From Sediminicola sp035798135 (GTDB lineage Bacteria; Bacteroidota; Bacteroidia; Flavobacteriales; Flavobacteriaceae): 64,000 nucleotides of DNA. The translations under genes and the position numbers were made by a program. The stretch is taken from NCBI GenBank assembly GCA_035798135.1, contig JAPFBR010000007.1, positions 75,087 to 139,086 of the forward strand, read 5' to 3'. Shown here piece by piece: positions 43,204 through 51,546 of this stretch. Position 1 is the first letter of the stretch, and each line of letters starts with the position of its first letter. The notes beneath the pieces are model-generated. The model was not told the origin of the DNA, ran no database searches, and worked only from the letters and a program-made list of their open reading frames with translations.

Positions 43204-43776
43204 TTATTCGCTAGGGGGTAGGATGACTTTGTCCACTACATGAACGATGCCGTTGCCAGCAGGAATACTGGCCAGTATTTTTGCCCCTCCTACATAAACA
43301 TCATCACCTATTACCTCTACGGCCACATTTTGATTGTTGGCCTGTCCCAATTTTTTAAACTTCTTCAAAAAATCTTTCGAGTAGTTTCCGGGTGTTACAT
43401 GATACTTTAAGATATTGGCCAATGCATTTTTATTTTCTGGCTTCAATAAATTTTCTACAGTACCTGCAGGCAGGGCATCAAAGGCATCATTGGTAGGCGC
43501 AAACACCATTAATGGTCCAGCATTTACCAAAACATTTTCCAACTCTGCAGCTTGTACGGCTGCGACCAATGTAGTATGGTCCGGAGATCCAATGGCTATG
43601 TTCAGCACGTTAGGTGTTGAAGCATCGTCTTCAATAAAGGCTTGGCCTTGTTTTTTGTCCAATTCTGTTTGAACAGTACTGGAAGGTTCGGTTTTATTGG
43701 TATTCTTACAGCCGATTAAAAGACTCAGCATAAAGAATGAAACAATCAATAAATTGCCGTTTGTGGTTGTTTTCAT
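43204..43776 (-). CDS. Fasciclin-domain lipoprotein
   Basis: 190 residues; lipoprotein leader (FFMLSLLIGCKNT) and one FAS1 domain (about 60-188) with DHTTLVAAVQAAEL, LMVFAPTNDAFDALPAGTVE, ILKYHVTPGNYS and GNGIVHVVDKVILPP. FAS1 domains mediate adhesion or protein binding. It sits between the cytochrome c gene (8-bp gap) and nosZ, so it may aid electron transfer to NosZ or hold the complex; this is an inference. Confidence 0.9.
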   Translation of the reverse strand: MKTTTNGNLLIVSFFMLSLLIGCKNTNKTEPSSTVQTELDKKQGQAFIEDDASTPNVLNIAIGSPDHTTLVAAVQAAELENVLVNAGPLMVFAPTNDAFDALPAGTVENLLKPENKNALANILKYHVTPGNYSKDFLKKFKKLGQANNQNVAVEVIGDDVYVGGAKILASIPAGNGIVHVVDKVILPPSE

Positions 43777-43784
43777 AACTTGGT

Positions 43785-44288
43785 TTATAAGGTTCTAAAG
43801 TATTCCAGTACCGCTCTGGCTTGTTCTTCGGTAAGGTTTTGATTTGCCATGGGAGACCCATTGAACTCTTGCATTAAATCTTTGGCCAGTGGATCTTCCT
43901 TGACCATTATTTCAGGATTAAGGATCATATTCATCACCCATTCCGGGGTACGTCTACTTAATATGCCGTTAGGTGGTGGGCCGACGAATTTTTTTCCTAT
44001 CCTATGGCACGCTATGCACATTTGGTTATACACTTCTTCCCCTTTTTTTGCCATTTCCATATCAATCGTTTCATTGAGTGTGACGGAGGTTATGGGACCA
44101 ATACCTTTATTTGTTAAATCAATTGTTTCCGACGGTTTAACACCGCTATTGGTTTCAGGCTTTGGTTGTTCCGTGGAAGTTTTTGCTCTATCTACGGAAA
44201 AACCATCCTTTTTTTTCTCTTCCTTACCTCCACAGCTTAATATTAAGGTGGAGAAAAGAATTGCTGTGCTTCGGAATATTAGTTTCAT
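43785..44288 (-). CDS. Monohaem cytochrome c lipoprotein
   Basis: 167 residues; leader ends LILSCGG (cysteine near 19). One CxxCH site (MCIACHRIG, about 91-99) and a likely distal Met (SPMANQNLTEEQ). A charged Glu/Lys/Pro-rich linker separates the anchor from the haem domain. It is the likely direct electron donor to NosZ and heads the nos operon. The start lies 59 bp from the TATGAC palindrome. Confidence 0.9.
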   Translation of the reverse strand: MKLIFRSTAILFSTLILSCGGKEEKKKDGFSVDRAKTSTEQPKPETNSGVKPSETIDLTNKGIGPITSVTLNETIDMEMAKKGEEVYNQMCIACHRIGKKFVGPPPNGILSRRTPEWVMNMILNPEIMVKEDPLAKDLMQEFNGSPMANQNLTEEQARAVLEYFRTL

Positions 44289-44346
44289 ATGATTAAATTA
44301 GTTATTAGATTATGGCTCAAAAGTAGATGCCGTTGTGAATAAAAAA

Positions 44347-44362
44347 TATGACAAATGTCATA
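44347..44362. promoter_or_regulatory. Palindrome TATGAC-AAAT-GTCATA
   Basis: A 6-bp perfect inverted repeat with a 4-bp spacer in the divergent promoter region of the nos operon and the Rrf2 gene. The TGAC-N4-GTCA core resembles CRP/FNR/DNR-type sites. Confidence 0.55.
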
Positions 44363-44412
44363 TAAAGGACATAAAGGTCTTTTTATTTTTAACTAATGAT
44401 AATGTAGAATAC

Positions 44413-44844
44413 ATGCTCTCTAAATCATCCAAATACGCCCTTAAAGCGGTGCTATATTTAGCAGTAAACTCCAATGAAAATTTCAAGATTATGGCAAAGG
44501 ATATTAGTAAACCCATCAATGTCCCAAAGGCATACATAGCTAAAATATTACAAGAACTGGCCAAAAATCAATTAGTTTCTTCTTCTCGAGGCCCTCAAGG
44601 TGGATTTTATTTGACCAAAGAAAATAAGGAAAGACCATTAATAGACATCGTTCATTTGATCGACGGGAAGGATCGTATAAATTCATGTATGTTGAGTATA
44701 AATGAGTGTGATGAGGAAAATCCTTGTCCCCTTCATAGGTTGATTGGTTCTGCCAAAATGGATTTTAGAAAGAATTTAGAAAAGACCACTATCAATGATC
44801 TAGTTCGGGATATTAGGGAAAATAAGTCGTTCCTGCCACTATAG
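44413..44844 (+). CDS. Rrf2-family regulator with cysteine triad
   Basis: 143 residues from MLSKSSKYALKAVLYLAV at 44413; an upstream start would extend across the palindrome and is not used. The winged helix has INVPKAYIAKILQELAKNQLV and SSRGPQGGFYLTK. The sensor loop is SCMLSINECDEENPCPLH, a Cys-x6-Cys-x5-Cys triad that in IscR and NsrR binds a Fe-S cluster. Being divergent from the nos operon, it may control N2O reduction in response to NO, oxygen or cluster state. Whether it uses the palindrome is open. Confidence 0.88.
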   Translation: MLSKSSKYALKAVLYLAVNSNENFKIMAKDISKPINVPKAYIAKILQELAKNQLVSSSRGPQGGFYLTKENKERPLIDIVHLIDGKDRINSCMLSINECDEENPCPLHRLIGSAKMDFRKNLEKTTINDLVRDIRENKSFLPL

Positions 44845-45114
44845 TGATTTTTAGCTGGTTCTTGAAATAGTATTAAATTGGTTGTTCAGTCGGGGTTGAT
44901 TGGTAAACGGAGTTGAATTTGCGATATGCTAGAATTGCGATGCAACTATAAATCGGATTTGAGGATTACTTTTTAGAAATATGGAACGGCATTGTTTCTG
45001 ATACTTTGGATATGGTAACCTATATTTCCCTAATTGTACTGATTATCAATTTAATAAATCAATATTTGTAGGAAATTGCTTAATATTGTAAAATTTTAAT
45101 TTATATTCAATATT

Positions 45115-45522
45115 ATGAAGCTCAATACAGTTTGTATTATAGATGATGACCCGATATTCGTTTATGGTACCAAGGTGTTGCTAAATTACAACAGCAGCCT
45201 TTATTCTAATATCATTGTATTCGAAAATGGCAAGGAAGCTTTGGATGATTTAAGGTTTATGTTAAATACCAATAAGGAATTGCCGGAGATTATCTTTTTG
45301 GATTTGAACATGCCTATTATGAACGGCTGGGAATTCTTGGATGAATTAAAAGCAATGGATCTCAAAAATAAGATTGGGGTATATATCGTTACCTCCTCCA
45401 TAGATAGGGTAGATGAAGAAAGATCAAAAAAATATGACATGGTCATCGATTTTATCAGTAAGCCTCTAACAACAAACAAGCTACAGCAATTATTGGTTAC
45501 AACGGAAGATAGATCACTTTAG
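45115..45522 (+). CDS. Single-domain response regulator
   Basis: 135 residues, receiver domain only. DDD (about 10-12) begins the acidic pocket, LDLNMPIMNGWEFL holds the phospho-acceptor Asp near residue 59, and the switch Thr/Ser (VTSSIDRVDE) and Lys (SKPLTTNKL) are in place. It has no output domain, so it acts by protein contact. No histidine kinase is nearby. The upstream gap of 270 bp shows nothing supportable. Confidence 0.92.
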   Translation: MKLNTVCIIDDDPIFVYGTKVLLNYNSSLYSNIIVFENGKEALDDLRFMLNTNKELPEIIFLDLNMPIMNGWEFLDELKAMDLKNKIGVYIVTSSIDRVDEERSKKYDMVIDFISKPLTTNKLQQLLVTTEDRSL

Positions 45523-45567
45523 AAGGTCAAAATCCAATAAACAACATTTCAATAGATAGAAGAATTG

Positions 45568-45605
45568 AAAAAGCCCATAAACATAATGTTTATGGGCTTT
45601 TTTTA
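45568..45605. terminator. Bidirectional terminator
   Basis: AAAAAGCCCATAAACA-TAA-TGTTTATGGGCTTTTTTT. It serves the response regulator (plus) and tRNA-Lys (minus). Confidence 0.92.
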
Positions 45606-45623
45606 AATCATTTAAGATTTTTG

Positions 45624-45696
45624 TGACCGGGCTGGGGCTCGAACCCAGGACCCTCTCCTTAAAAGGGAGATGCTCTACCAACTGAGCTACCAGGTC
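45624..45696 (-). tRNA. tRNA-Lys (UUU)
   Basis: 73 nt including the discriminator. The D arm GCTCAGTTGGTAGAGC, the anticodon arm TCTCC-CTTTTAA-GGAGA (anticodon TTT) and the T arm CTGGG-TTCGAGC-CCCAG are regular. The acceptor stem GACCTGG/CCCGGTC has a single U-C mismatch at position 5:68. A full TTG-N19-TATATTTG promoter lies upstream. Confidence 0.94.
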
Positions 45697-45732
45697 ATTA
45701 TTTCAGCGCTAGCGTATTGCTGTTTGCGGGTG

Positions 45733-45762
45733 CAAATATAAGGGCATTATTTTATTTCACAA
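45733..45762 (-). promoter_or_regulatory. Promoter TTG-N19-TATATTTG of tRNA-Lys
   Basis: Perfect match on the minus strand to the Bacteroidota consensus; -7 at 45733-45740 and -33 at 45760-45762. Confidence 0.8.
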
Positions 45763-45834
45763 GCCTTTTTTCGAATAAATTCATTTTTTTTTGAATTCCC
45801 CTTTATTTGAATCATTTTTACCCAAAATTAAAGA

Positions 45835-46347
45835 ATGAAAATTGTTTTGGTGGGTTACATGGGCAGTGGTAAGACCACTGTGGGTAAGGAGTTGTCCAAA
45901 TATTTGGGTTTCAGGTTTTTAGACTTGGATGCTTACATCGAAGATCGGACCGGAATGAAAATAGCTGCTATTTTCATGGAAAAAGGAGAGATTTTTTTTA
46001 GAAAATTGGAGCATCAATATTTATTGGAAGTCTTAGAAAATAATTCAGATATTATACTTTCAACTGGTGGAGGTACGCCATGCTATAGTGGCAATATGGA
46101 AGTCATCTCCAGGCATACAGAAAATGTATTTTATCTTAGGGTGTCCATTCCGGTCTTGGTAAAACGCCTTTCCAAAGAAAAGTCGCATAGACCTCTGATT
46201 GCCCACATAGAAGATAGGGATTTACCAGAGTTTTTTGGAAAACATATTTTTGAACGTTCCCTTTTCTATTCCTTGGCAGCCCATACGATACCTAGTGATG
46301 GAACACCACAGGACATTGCAATGGCAATTAAATCACATTTACGCTAA
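45835..46347 (+). CDS. aroK: Shikimate kinase
   Basis: 170 residues. The P loop GYMGSGKTTVG (about 7-17), the shikimate contact DLDAYIEDRTG, the arginine-containing GEIFFRKLEH, and STGGGTPC match shikimate kinases; the LID is KEKSHRPL. It phosphorylates shikimate in aromatic amino-acid synthesis. Its 3' end overlaps the convergent phosphoribosyltransferase gene by 9 bp. Confidence 0.95.
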   Translation: MKIVLVGYMGSGKTTVGKELSKYLGFRFLDLDAYIEDRTGMKIAAIFMEKGEIFFRKLEHQYLLEVLENNSDIILSTGGGTPCYSGNMEVISRHTENVFYLRVSIPVLVKRLSKEKSHRPLIAHIEDRDLPEFFGKHIFERSLFYSLAAHTIPSDGTPQDIAMAIKSHLR

Positions 46348-46836
46348 TGAAACAGAGTCGTTCTTAGCTTTGAAATCTACTTTTATATGCTCCAGTAGGG
46401 AAGTGGATAGGGAAATGCCCTTGTAATCTGCTTTTACGGGATATTTTTTATGGTTTCTGTTTACCAAGACTGCCGTTTTCAATTGTTTTAAGGGGACCCT
46501 AAGAAAGTGGTGTACGCCATAGATCAGGGTAGTTCCCGAATTAAGGACATCATCTACCAAAACAACAGATTTATTGGCATACTCTTCCTCTGGGATAGAG
46601 GTCTTAACACCGCTCGCCACTGGATTTTTTTTGTCCATGGATACCATGCACAAGGTAATTTCCGCTTCCGTTATTTTTTGGAGCACCTTTCTGATTTTTT
46701 TTGCAAACAACAAGCCCCCACCTTCGATTCCGGCTATAACTATTTCCGACTCTTCAACATTGGCCTCGTAAATCTGGTATGAAATGCGTTTTATCTTATG
46801 CTGTATCTGTGCGTGTGATAGTATCTGGTTTTGCAT
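46339..46836 (-). CDS. PyrR-like phosphoribosyltransferase
   Basis: 165 residues of type I PRTase fold. The PRPP-binding motif SVVLVDDVLNSGTTLIYG (about 89-106) and the preceding GIEGGGLLFA, where PyrR has a similar loop, support the family; the end NHKKYPVKADYKGISL fits PyrR-like proteins more than adenine or hypoxanthine PRTases. It may be a uracil-type PRTase or only a relative without regulatory role. It lies 11 bp downstream of a methyltransferase gene. Confidence 0.82.
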   Translation of the reverse strand: MQNQILSHAQIQHKIKRISYQIYEANVEESEIVIAGIEGGGLLFAKKIRKVLQKITEAEITLCMVSMDKKNPVASGVKTSIPEEEYANKSVVLVDDVLNSGTTLIYGVHHFLRVPLKQLKTAVLVNRNHKKYPVKADYKGISLSTSLLEHIKVDFKAKNDSVSLA

Positions 46837-46847
46837 AGGGTGTTGGT

Positions 46848-47429
46848 TTACTTTTCAAAGATAAAGAACAGTTCTTTATCTTTTCGCGGTTGGATGGAAT
46901 TATAGGCCCTCTCCAATACTTTTATACGGAAAGAGTGTTTAAAAAGGGTCTCATATTCTTTTTTGCTACCTCCAAATGGGGGACCAGCCTTGGTTAAAGG
47001 AAAATCAAAGAACAAGCCTACAATTTTTCCTCCAGGTCGTAAGAGCGCTGACATTTTTTGAACGTAAGCTGTTCGAAGTTCGGGACGTAAGGCACAAAAA
47101 AAAGTTTGTTCCAGAACAAGGTCAAAATCGGTATATGACAATTCAAAGAAGTCTGCTTGTTTCAATCTGTCCTTTGGGAAGTCGGGGCATTCTGTTTCAA
47201 GGCGTTTTAAAGGTTGTTCGGCCAGATCAACCACATACACGTTTTTAAATCCCAATTGGTGTAAATAGGCTACTTCGTACCCATGACCTGCCCCGGGGAC
47301 CAAAATTCTGATCTCCTTGTCCTTTAGCTGGTCAATATATGTTTTTAATGGAGTGGAGATGTAACCAATGTCCCATTTTAATTCGCCATTTTTATATTTC
47401 TCCTCCCAAAAGTTTTTAGTCAGTTTCAT
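46848..47429 (-). CDS. SAM-dependent methyltransferase, thiopurine methyltransferase-like
   Basis: 193 residues from MKLTKNFWEEKYKN at 47429. The class I SAM fold shows ILVPGAGHGYEVAYL (motif I), VYVVDLAEQPL, and DLVLEQTFFCAL, a TPMT-family pattern. Family members methylate thiols, selenium or halides; the substrate here is unknown. It overlaps the S4-domain gene stop by 14 bp, giving a compact three-gene unit with the PRTase. Confidence 0.85.
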   Translation of the reverse strand: MKLTKNFWEEKYKNGELKWDIGYISTPLKTYIDQLKDKEIRILVPGAGHGYEVAYLHQLGFKNVYVVDLAEQPLKRLETECPDFPKDRLKQADFFELSYTDFDLVLEQTFFCALRPELRTAYVQKMSALLRPGGKIVGLFFDFPLTKAGPPFGGSKKEYETLFKHSFRIKVLERAYNSIQPRKDKELFFIFEK

Positions 47430-47787
47430 CCTTATAATCATCTATATCCCTACGATCTTTTTTGGTAGGCCTGCCGGAACCCTTTTTACGGTAGTAGTCT
47501 TTGGCGTATTTCAAAAGGTCATTTTGGGCAAAGGCTTCCTTGGGGGTTGTGTCTACCCTGTAGAGATCCACAAGTTTTGCACCTACGCGACTAGGAGGGA
47601 TATCAAGCACGGTAAACTCGTAATTGATCTGGTCCTTGCGAACCACAACTTTATCTGTGGCATATACTTCACGGGATGGTTTTACTGCCTGTCCGTTAAT
47701 TTTAATATGTCCTTTTTTGCAAGCCTCTGTAGCTATGGATCTGGTCTTGAAATACCGAATGCTCCAAAGGAATTTATCTACCCGCAT
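47416..47787 (-). CDS. Hsp15-like S4-domain RNA-binding protein
   Basis: 123 residues. MRVDKFLWSIRYFKTRSIATEA and GHIKINGQAVKPSREV form the S4 RNA-binding domain; the basic, Lys-rich C-terminus (YYRKKGSGRPTKKDRRD) matches Hsp15, which recycles stalled 50S subunits carrying nascent chains. It is the first gene of a unit with a methyltransferase and a PRTase. Confidence 0.9.
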   Translation of the reverse strand: MRVDKFLWSIRYFKTRSIATEACKKGHIKINGQAVKPSREVYATDKVVVRKDQINYEFTVLDIPPSRVGAKLVDLYRVDTTPKEAFAQNDLLKYAKDYYRKKGSGRPTKKDRRDIDDYKDETD

Positions 47788-47865
47788 AAACTATTGAAAT
47801 TCTTTATTGATGTCTTCCGCAAAAATAAGGGAAAATTGTATCTTGCGACCCTTAAAAAGAGATTC

Positions 47866-48816
47866 ATGAGAGTAAACAGAATATTTTTGCTGTTTTTGTT
47901 GATAGGAATGGTATGGTCCTGTAAAAAGGATGACGGGCCAAGTGTTGAATCCATACCACCAAGGGCTTTGGATGAGGTGATCTTGGAAAATGACGCAGCC
48001 ATTAAGGAATTTTTGGAGACCCATTTTTACAATTACGAGGAGTTCGCCAATCCTACCGCGGAATTCAATTTTAAAATTAAGATAGATACTATCTCAGGGG
48101 ATAATGCAGGGAAGACTCCATTAATGCAACAAGTACAATCGGAAACGATTACCGTAAACAATGCCGATCTAGGTCTTGAAGTTGAGCAAAGTGTGGAACA
48201 TACCTATTACTACCTGATAGCCAGGGAAGGAGAAGGGGAACGACCTACTATTGCAGATTCAACCTTTTTGAAATATGAAGGCTCCTTGTTGGATGGAACT
48301 GTTTTTGATGGGACTACTAATTACTCATGGCAGTACCTACCATTTTTTCTAAGAGGCTATTCAAATGGGGTTAGTCAATTGAGGGCAGGAAACAATATAG
48401 TAGTCAATGAGGATGGAACTTCAAGCATTACGAACAGTGGCGTAGGTCTGGTAATCATGCCTTCAGGCTTGGCCTATTATAATAGTGTAGGTGCAGGAAA
48501 TATTCCACAATATTCTCCACTGATATTTAAATTGGATTTGGGATTGATGGTCGCCAATACCGATTATGACAACGATGGAATTCCTTCTATCCTGGAAGAC
48601 TTAAACGGGGATGGCTATTTGACCAACGACAACACCGATAGGGAAGCGGAAGTAAAGGCGAGAACTGGTTTGATAGCCAACCATTTGGATGTTGATGATG
48701 ATGGTGATGGCACCCCTACCAGAGAGGAAATCGTGATAGACGCCAATGGTAATATTACCTTCCCTGATACCGATGGGGATGGTATTCCTGATTACTTGGA
48801 TAAAGACACTAAATAG
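47866..48816 (+). CDS. FKBP-type peptidyl-prolyl isomerase lipoprotein
   Basis: 316 residues from the ATG at 47866; an in-frame extension upstream runs antisense over the S4 gene and is rejected. The leader is LLFLLIGMVWSCKK. The FKBP domain (about 110-230) has FLKYEGSLLDGTVFDG and MPSGLAYYNSVGAGNIPQ. The C-terminal part has thrombospondin-3-like calcium repeats, DYDNDGIPS, DLNGDGYL, DVDDDGDG, DTDGDGIPDYLD. It likely folds cell-surface proteins. Confidence 0.88.
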   Translation: MRVNRIFLLFLLIGMVWSCKKDDGPSVESIPPRALDEVILENDAAIKEFLETHFYNYEEFANPTAEFNFKIKIDTISGDNAGKTPLMQQVQSETITVNNADLGLEVEQSVEHTYYYLIAREGEGERPTIADSTFLKYEGSLLDGTVFDGTTNYSWQYLPFFLRGYSNGVSQLRAGNNIVVNEDGTSSITNSGVGLVIMPSGLAYYNSVGAGNIPQYSPLIFKLDLGLMVANTDYDNDGIPSILEDLNGDGYLTNDNTDREAEVKARTGLIANHLDVDDDGDGTPTREEIVIDANGNITFPDTDGDGIPDYLDKDTK

Positions 48817-48836
48817 TATTAATATTAGTACTGTAT

Positions 48837-48873
48837 AAAAAAAAGCCCGCTACATGTAGCGGGCTTTTTTTTG
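48837..48873. terminator. Bidirectional terminator
   Basis: AAAAAAGCCCGCTACATGTAGCGGGCTTTTTT; it separates the convergent FKBP and porin genes. Confidence 0.93.
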
Positions 48874-48887
48874 ATTTATAAGAATGA

Positions 48888-49472
48888 TTACATCTTAAAG
48901 GATAAGCTCAAGATAAGTTGATCTGGTCTTGTGTCGATTCGATCTCCGGTAGGAGCGTTGTTGGCTGATAATACAGCGACTTCATTTTCACTGAAACCTC
49001 TTTCGTATCTCAGATCCAATCCAAAATTGCCAAAGCTCAAACCAGCACCAATGTTCATCCCAACGGTAACGTCATTTTCCACATCACCAATGGTAACCCC
49101 ATCAAAGTCGGTATCCAAAATGTACTGAAGGGCAGGCCCTGCAAAAACGTTCAGAGGGCCAATGATGTTAACCCCTACAAGTAAGGGAGCATCCAATTTG
49201 CTCATGGCCAAACTATTGTTTTCATAATCGGACTTCGTTTTGGTGTACATCAGTTCGGGTCTGAAATAGATTTTATCCCCAATTTTACCAAAAAAGCCCA
49301 AATGGTACCCTACATTTCTGTCTGGATTATTGTAGGCCTGTTCGGCAGAATCAAAATAATCTCCGTTGCCGGCATAGTTAAGACCACCTTTGATACCAAA
49401 TCCTGATCCACTTTGAGCGAATGCCGAGGCTCCTATCAAAGCAAAAACTGCTACTAAAAATGTTTTTTTCAT
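48888..49472 (-). CDS. Outer-membrane beta-barrel (porin-family) protein
   Basis: 194 residues with a signal peptide (VAVFALIGASAFAQ). The barrel of about eight strands includes GFGIKGGLNYAG, VGYHLGFFGKIGDKIYFRPELMY, FGLDLRYERGFSEN and a terminal QLILSLSFKM with the C-terminal aromatic-Lys-Met. Similar PorT/OmpW-like proteins in Bacteroidota have no known substrate. Confidence 0.88.
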   Translation of the reverse strand: MKKTFLVAVFALIGASAFAQSGSGFGIKGGLNYAGNGDYFDSAEQAYNNPDRNVGYHLGFFGKIGDKIYFRPELMYTKTKSDYENNSLAMSKLDAPLLVGVNIIGPLNVFAGPALQYILDTDFDGVTIGDVENDVTVGMNIGAGLSFGNFGLDLRYERGFSENEVAVLSANNAPTGDRIDTRPDQLILSLSFKM

Positions 49473-49521
49473 AATGTGTTTTGTTTTGTGAATGTCATAG
49501 CTCCAATAAAGGTGCCAATCT

Positions 49522-50475
49522 CTATTTTCTTTTCAAAACTTTTACAACGGCATTTACTATAGCTTTATTGTCCAAGCCGTACTTTGCCATTAATTCTTCT
49601 GGAGGTCCGCTTTCACCAAAAGTGTCGTTCGTGGCTATAAACTCCTGCGGTGCCGGGTGGTTCAAGGTTAGTGTCCTAGCAACACTCTCTCCCAATCCAC
49701 CTAAGAAATTGTGCTCTTCACAGGTGACAACACATCCTGTTTTCTTCACAGATTTTAATATGGCCTCTTCGTCCAATGGTTTGATGGTATGTATATTGAT
49801 CACTTCCGCTGAGATCCCTTGGGCCTCCAATGCTTCTGCGGCAATAAGGGCTTCCCAAACCAAATGGCCGGTAGCGATGATGGTCACATCAGTACCCTCG
49901 CTGAGCATTAATGCTTTTCCTATTTCAAATTTCTGGTCGGCCTGGGTAAAGTTGGCTACTTTTGGTCTTCCGAACCTTAAATAAACTGGACCCTCATAAT
50001 CAGCGATGGCTATTGTAGCCGCCTTGGTCTGGTTGTAGTCACATGGGTTGATGACCACCATGCCCGGAAGCATTTTCATAAGACCAATATCTTCCAATAT
50101 TTGGTGGGTGGCTCCATCTTCCCCTAGGGTTACCCCTGCGTGGGAGGCACATATTTTTACATTTTTATCTGAATAGGCAATGGATTGTCTTATTTGATCG
50201 TAAACCCTTCCCGTGGAAAAGTTGGCAAAGGTACCGGTAAACGGTATTTTTCCGCCTATGGTCAATCCCGCTGCAATCCCCATCATATTGGCCTCAGCGA
50301 TTCCTATCTGGAAAAAGCGCTCAGGATTCTCCTCTATAAATTTCTCCATTTTTAAAGAGCCGACCAAATCGGCACAAAGGGCAACTACATTAGGGTTTGT
50401 TCTGCCCAACTCTGTTAACCCGGCACCAAATCCGCTTCGTGTATCGTTTTTCCCTTGATCTATATATTTTTTCAT
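49522..50475 (-). CDS. Transketolase, C-terminal subunit
   Basis: 317 residues comprising the pyrimidine-binding and C-terminal domains of transketolase. RSGFGAGLTELGRTNPNVVAL begins the Pyr domain; FQIGIAEANMMGIAAGL holds the catalytic Glu that activates TPP, and the C-terminal domain has TDVTIIATGHLV. With the adjacent N-terminal subunit it forms one active site for the pentose phosphate pathway. It is 61 bp downstream of that gene. Confidence 0.93.
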   Translation of the reverse strand: MKKYIDQGKNDTRSGFGAGLTELGRTNPNVVALCADLVGSLKMEKFIEENPERFFQIGIAEANMMGIAAGLTIGGKIPFTGTFANFSTGRVYDQIRQSIAYSDKNVKICASHAGVTLGEDGATHQILEDIGLMKMLPGMVVINPCDYNQTKAATIAIADYEGPVYLRFGRPKVANFTQADQKFEIGKALMLSEGTDVTIIATGHLVWEALIAAEALEAQGISAEVINIHTIKPLDEEAILKSVKKTGCVVTCEEHNFLGGLGESVARTLTLNHPAPQEFIATNDTFGESGPPEELMAKYGLDNKAIVNAVVKVLKRK

Positions 50476-50536
50476 TTCTGTATTTCTTTAGTGTAAGGTC
50501 CTATGGACACTTGTTTGTATAGTGGTTTGGATAAGA

Positions 50537-51382
50537 TTAATAGTCGCCTAACGTTTCTGGGTTCTGTGCCAAGGCTGTCGCTAACTGTTCATCATTGGGT
50601 GCCTTCCCGTGCCATGCATGGGTATACATCATAAAGTCGACCCCATGTCCCATAATGGTATGTAATAGAATACAAACAGGTTTTCCTTTACCCGTTCTGC
50701 TTTTGGCTTCTTTTAAGCCTTTCATGATAGCCTCTAGGTTATTACCTTCTTTTATTTCAAGAACATCCCATCCAAAAGCCTCAAATTTCATTTTTAGGTC
50801 ACCCATGGGCATTACGTCATTGGTTGCCCCATCTATTTGTTGGCCATTGTAATCGATGGTTGAAATGATATTATCGACTTTTTTTCCGGCGGCATACATA
50901 ATGGCCTCCCAGTTTTGGCCTTCTTGTAATTCACCATCCCCGTGCAGGGTATAGACCAATTTTGAATCCTTGTTCAATTTTTTCGCTTGTGCGGCCCCTA
51001 AGGCTACAGACATTCCCTGTCCCAAAGAACCGGAGGCAATCCTTACTCCAGGAAGGCCTTCATGGGTAGTGGGGTGTCCTTGTAAGCGAGAATTTATCAA
51101 TCTAAACGTGTTCAATTCTTCAATAGGGAAGTATCCTTTTCGTGCCAAAACACTGTAAAATACAGGAGATATATGCCCATTGGATAAAAAGAAAAGATCT
51201 TCCCCAATACCATCCATCTCAAATCCTGGCTTAAGTTCCATAACTTCATTGTACAGGGCCACTAAAAATTCTGTACAGCCCAAAGAGCCTCCAGGGTGTC
51301 CTGAGTTTACCTTATGTACCATCCGTACGATGTCCCTACGTGTTTGTACCGTAATATCCTGTAATTCTTGTGTTGTTGGCAT
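50537..51382 (-). CDS. Transketolase, N-terminal subunit
   Basis: 281 residues holding the PP (diphosphate-binding) domain. The TPP motif is LHGDGELQEGQNWEA, with GHPGGSLG early (about 28-35) and HTIMGHGVDFM near the end. The split arrangement is common in Bacteroidota. A TTG-N20-TACTTTTG promoter at 51408-51438 precedes it. Confidence 0.94.
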   Translation of the reverse strand: MPTTQELQDITVQTRRDIVRMVHKVNSGHPGGSLGCTEFLVALYNEVMELKPGFEMDGIGEDLFFLSNGHISPVFYSVLARKGYFPIEELNTFRLINSRLQGHPTTHEGLPGVRIASGSLGQGMSVALGAAQAKKLNKDSKLVYTLHGDGELQEGQNWEAIMYAAGKKVDNIISTIDYNGQQIDGATNDVMPMGDLKMKFEAFGWDVLEIKEGNNLEAIMKGLKEAKSRTGKGKPVCILLHTIMGHGVDFMMYTHAWHGKAPNDEQLATALAQNPETLGDY

Positions 51383-51407
51383 TTTTTTTATGTTGTTTTA
51401 TAGTTAC

Positions 51408-51438
51408 CAAAAGTAAACGGTATCTTTTGCGTATACAA
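51408..51438 (-). promoter_or_regulatory. Promoter TTG-N20-TACTTTTG of transketolase
   Basis: Minus strand; -7 at 51408-51415 and -33 at 51436-51438. Confidence 0.72.
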
Positions 51439-51546
51439 GTATGAATTGTTATATTTTGTTAACGGTCAGGACGGTGGGTGAACTTTATTTTTTTGTTAAG
51501 GACATTTGAGGCTTTGTTGGTTATATTTGCCGTCTTAAACTAAGAT

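Noticed and set aside
47368..47865. N-terminal extension of the FKBP lipoprotein
   Set aside because: It runs antisense through the Hsp15-like gene, and the lipoprotein signal starts at 47866.
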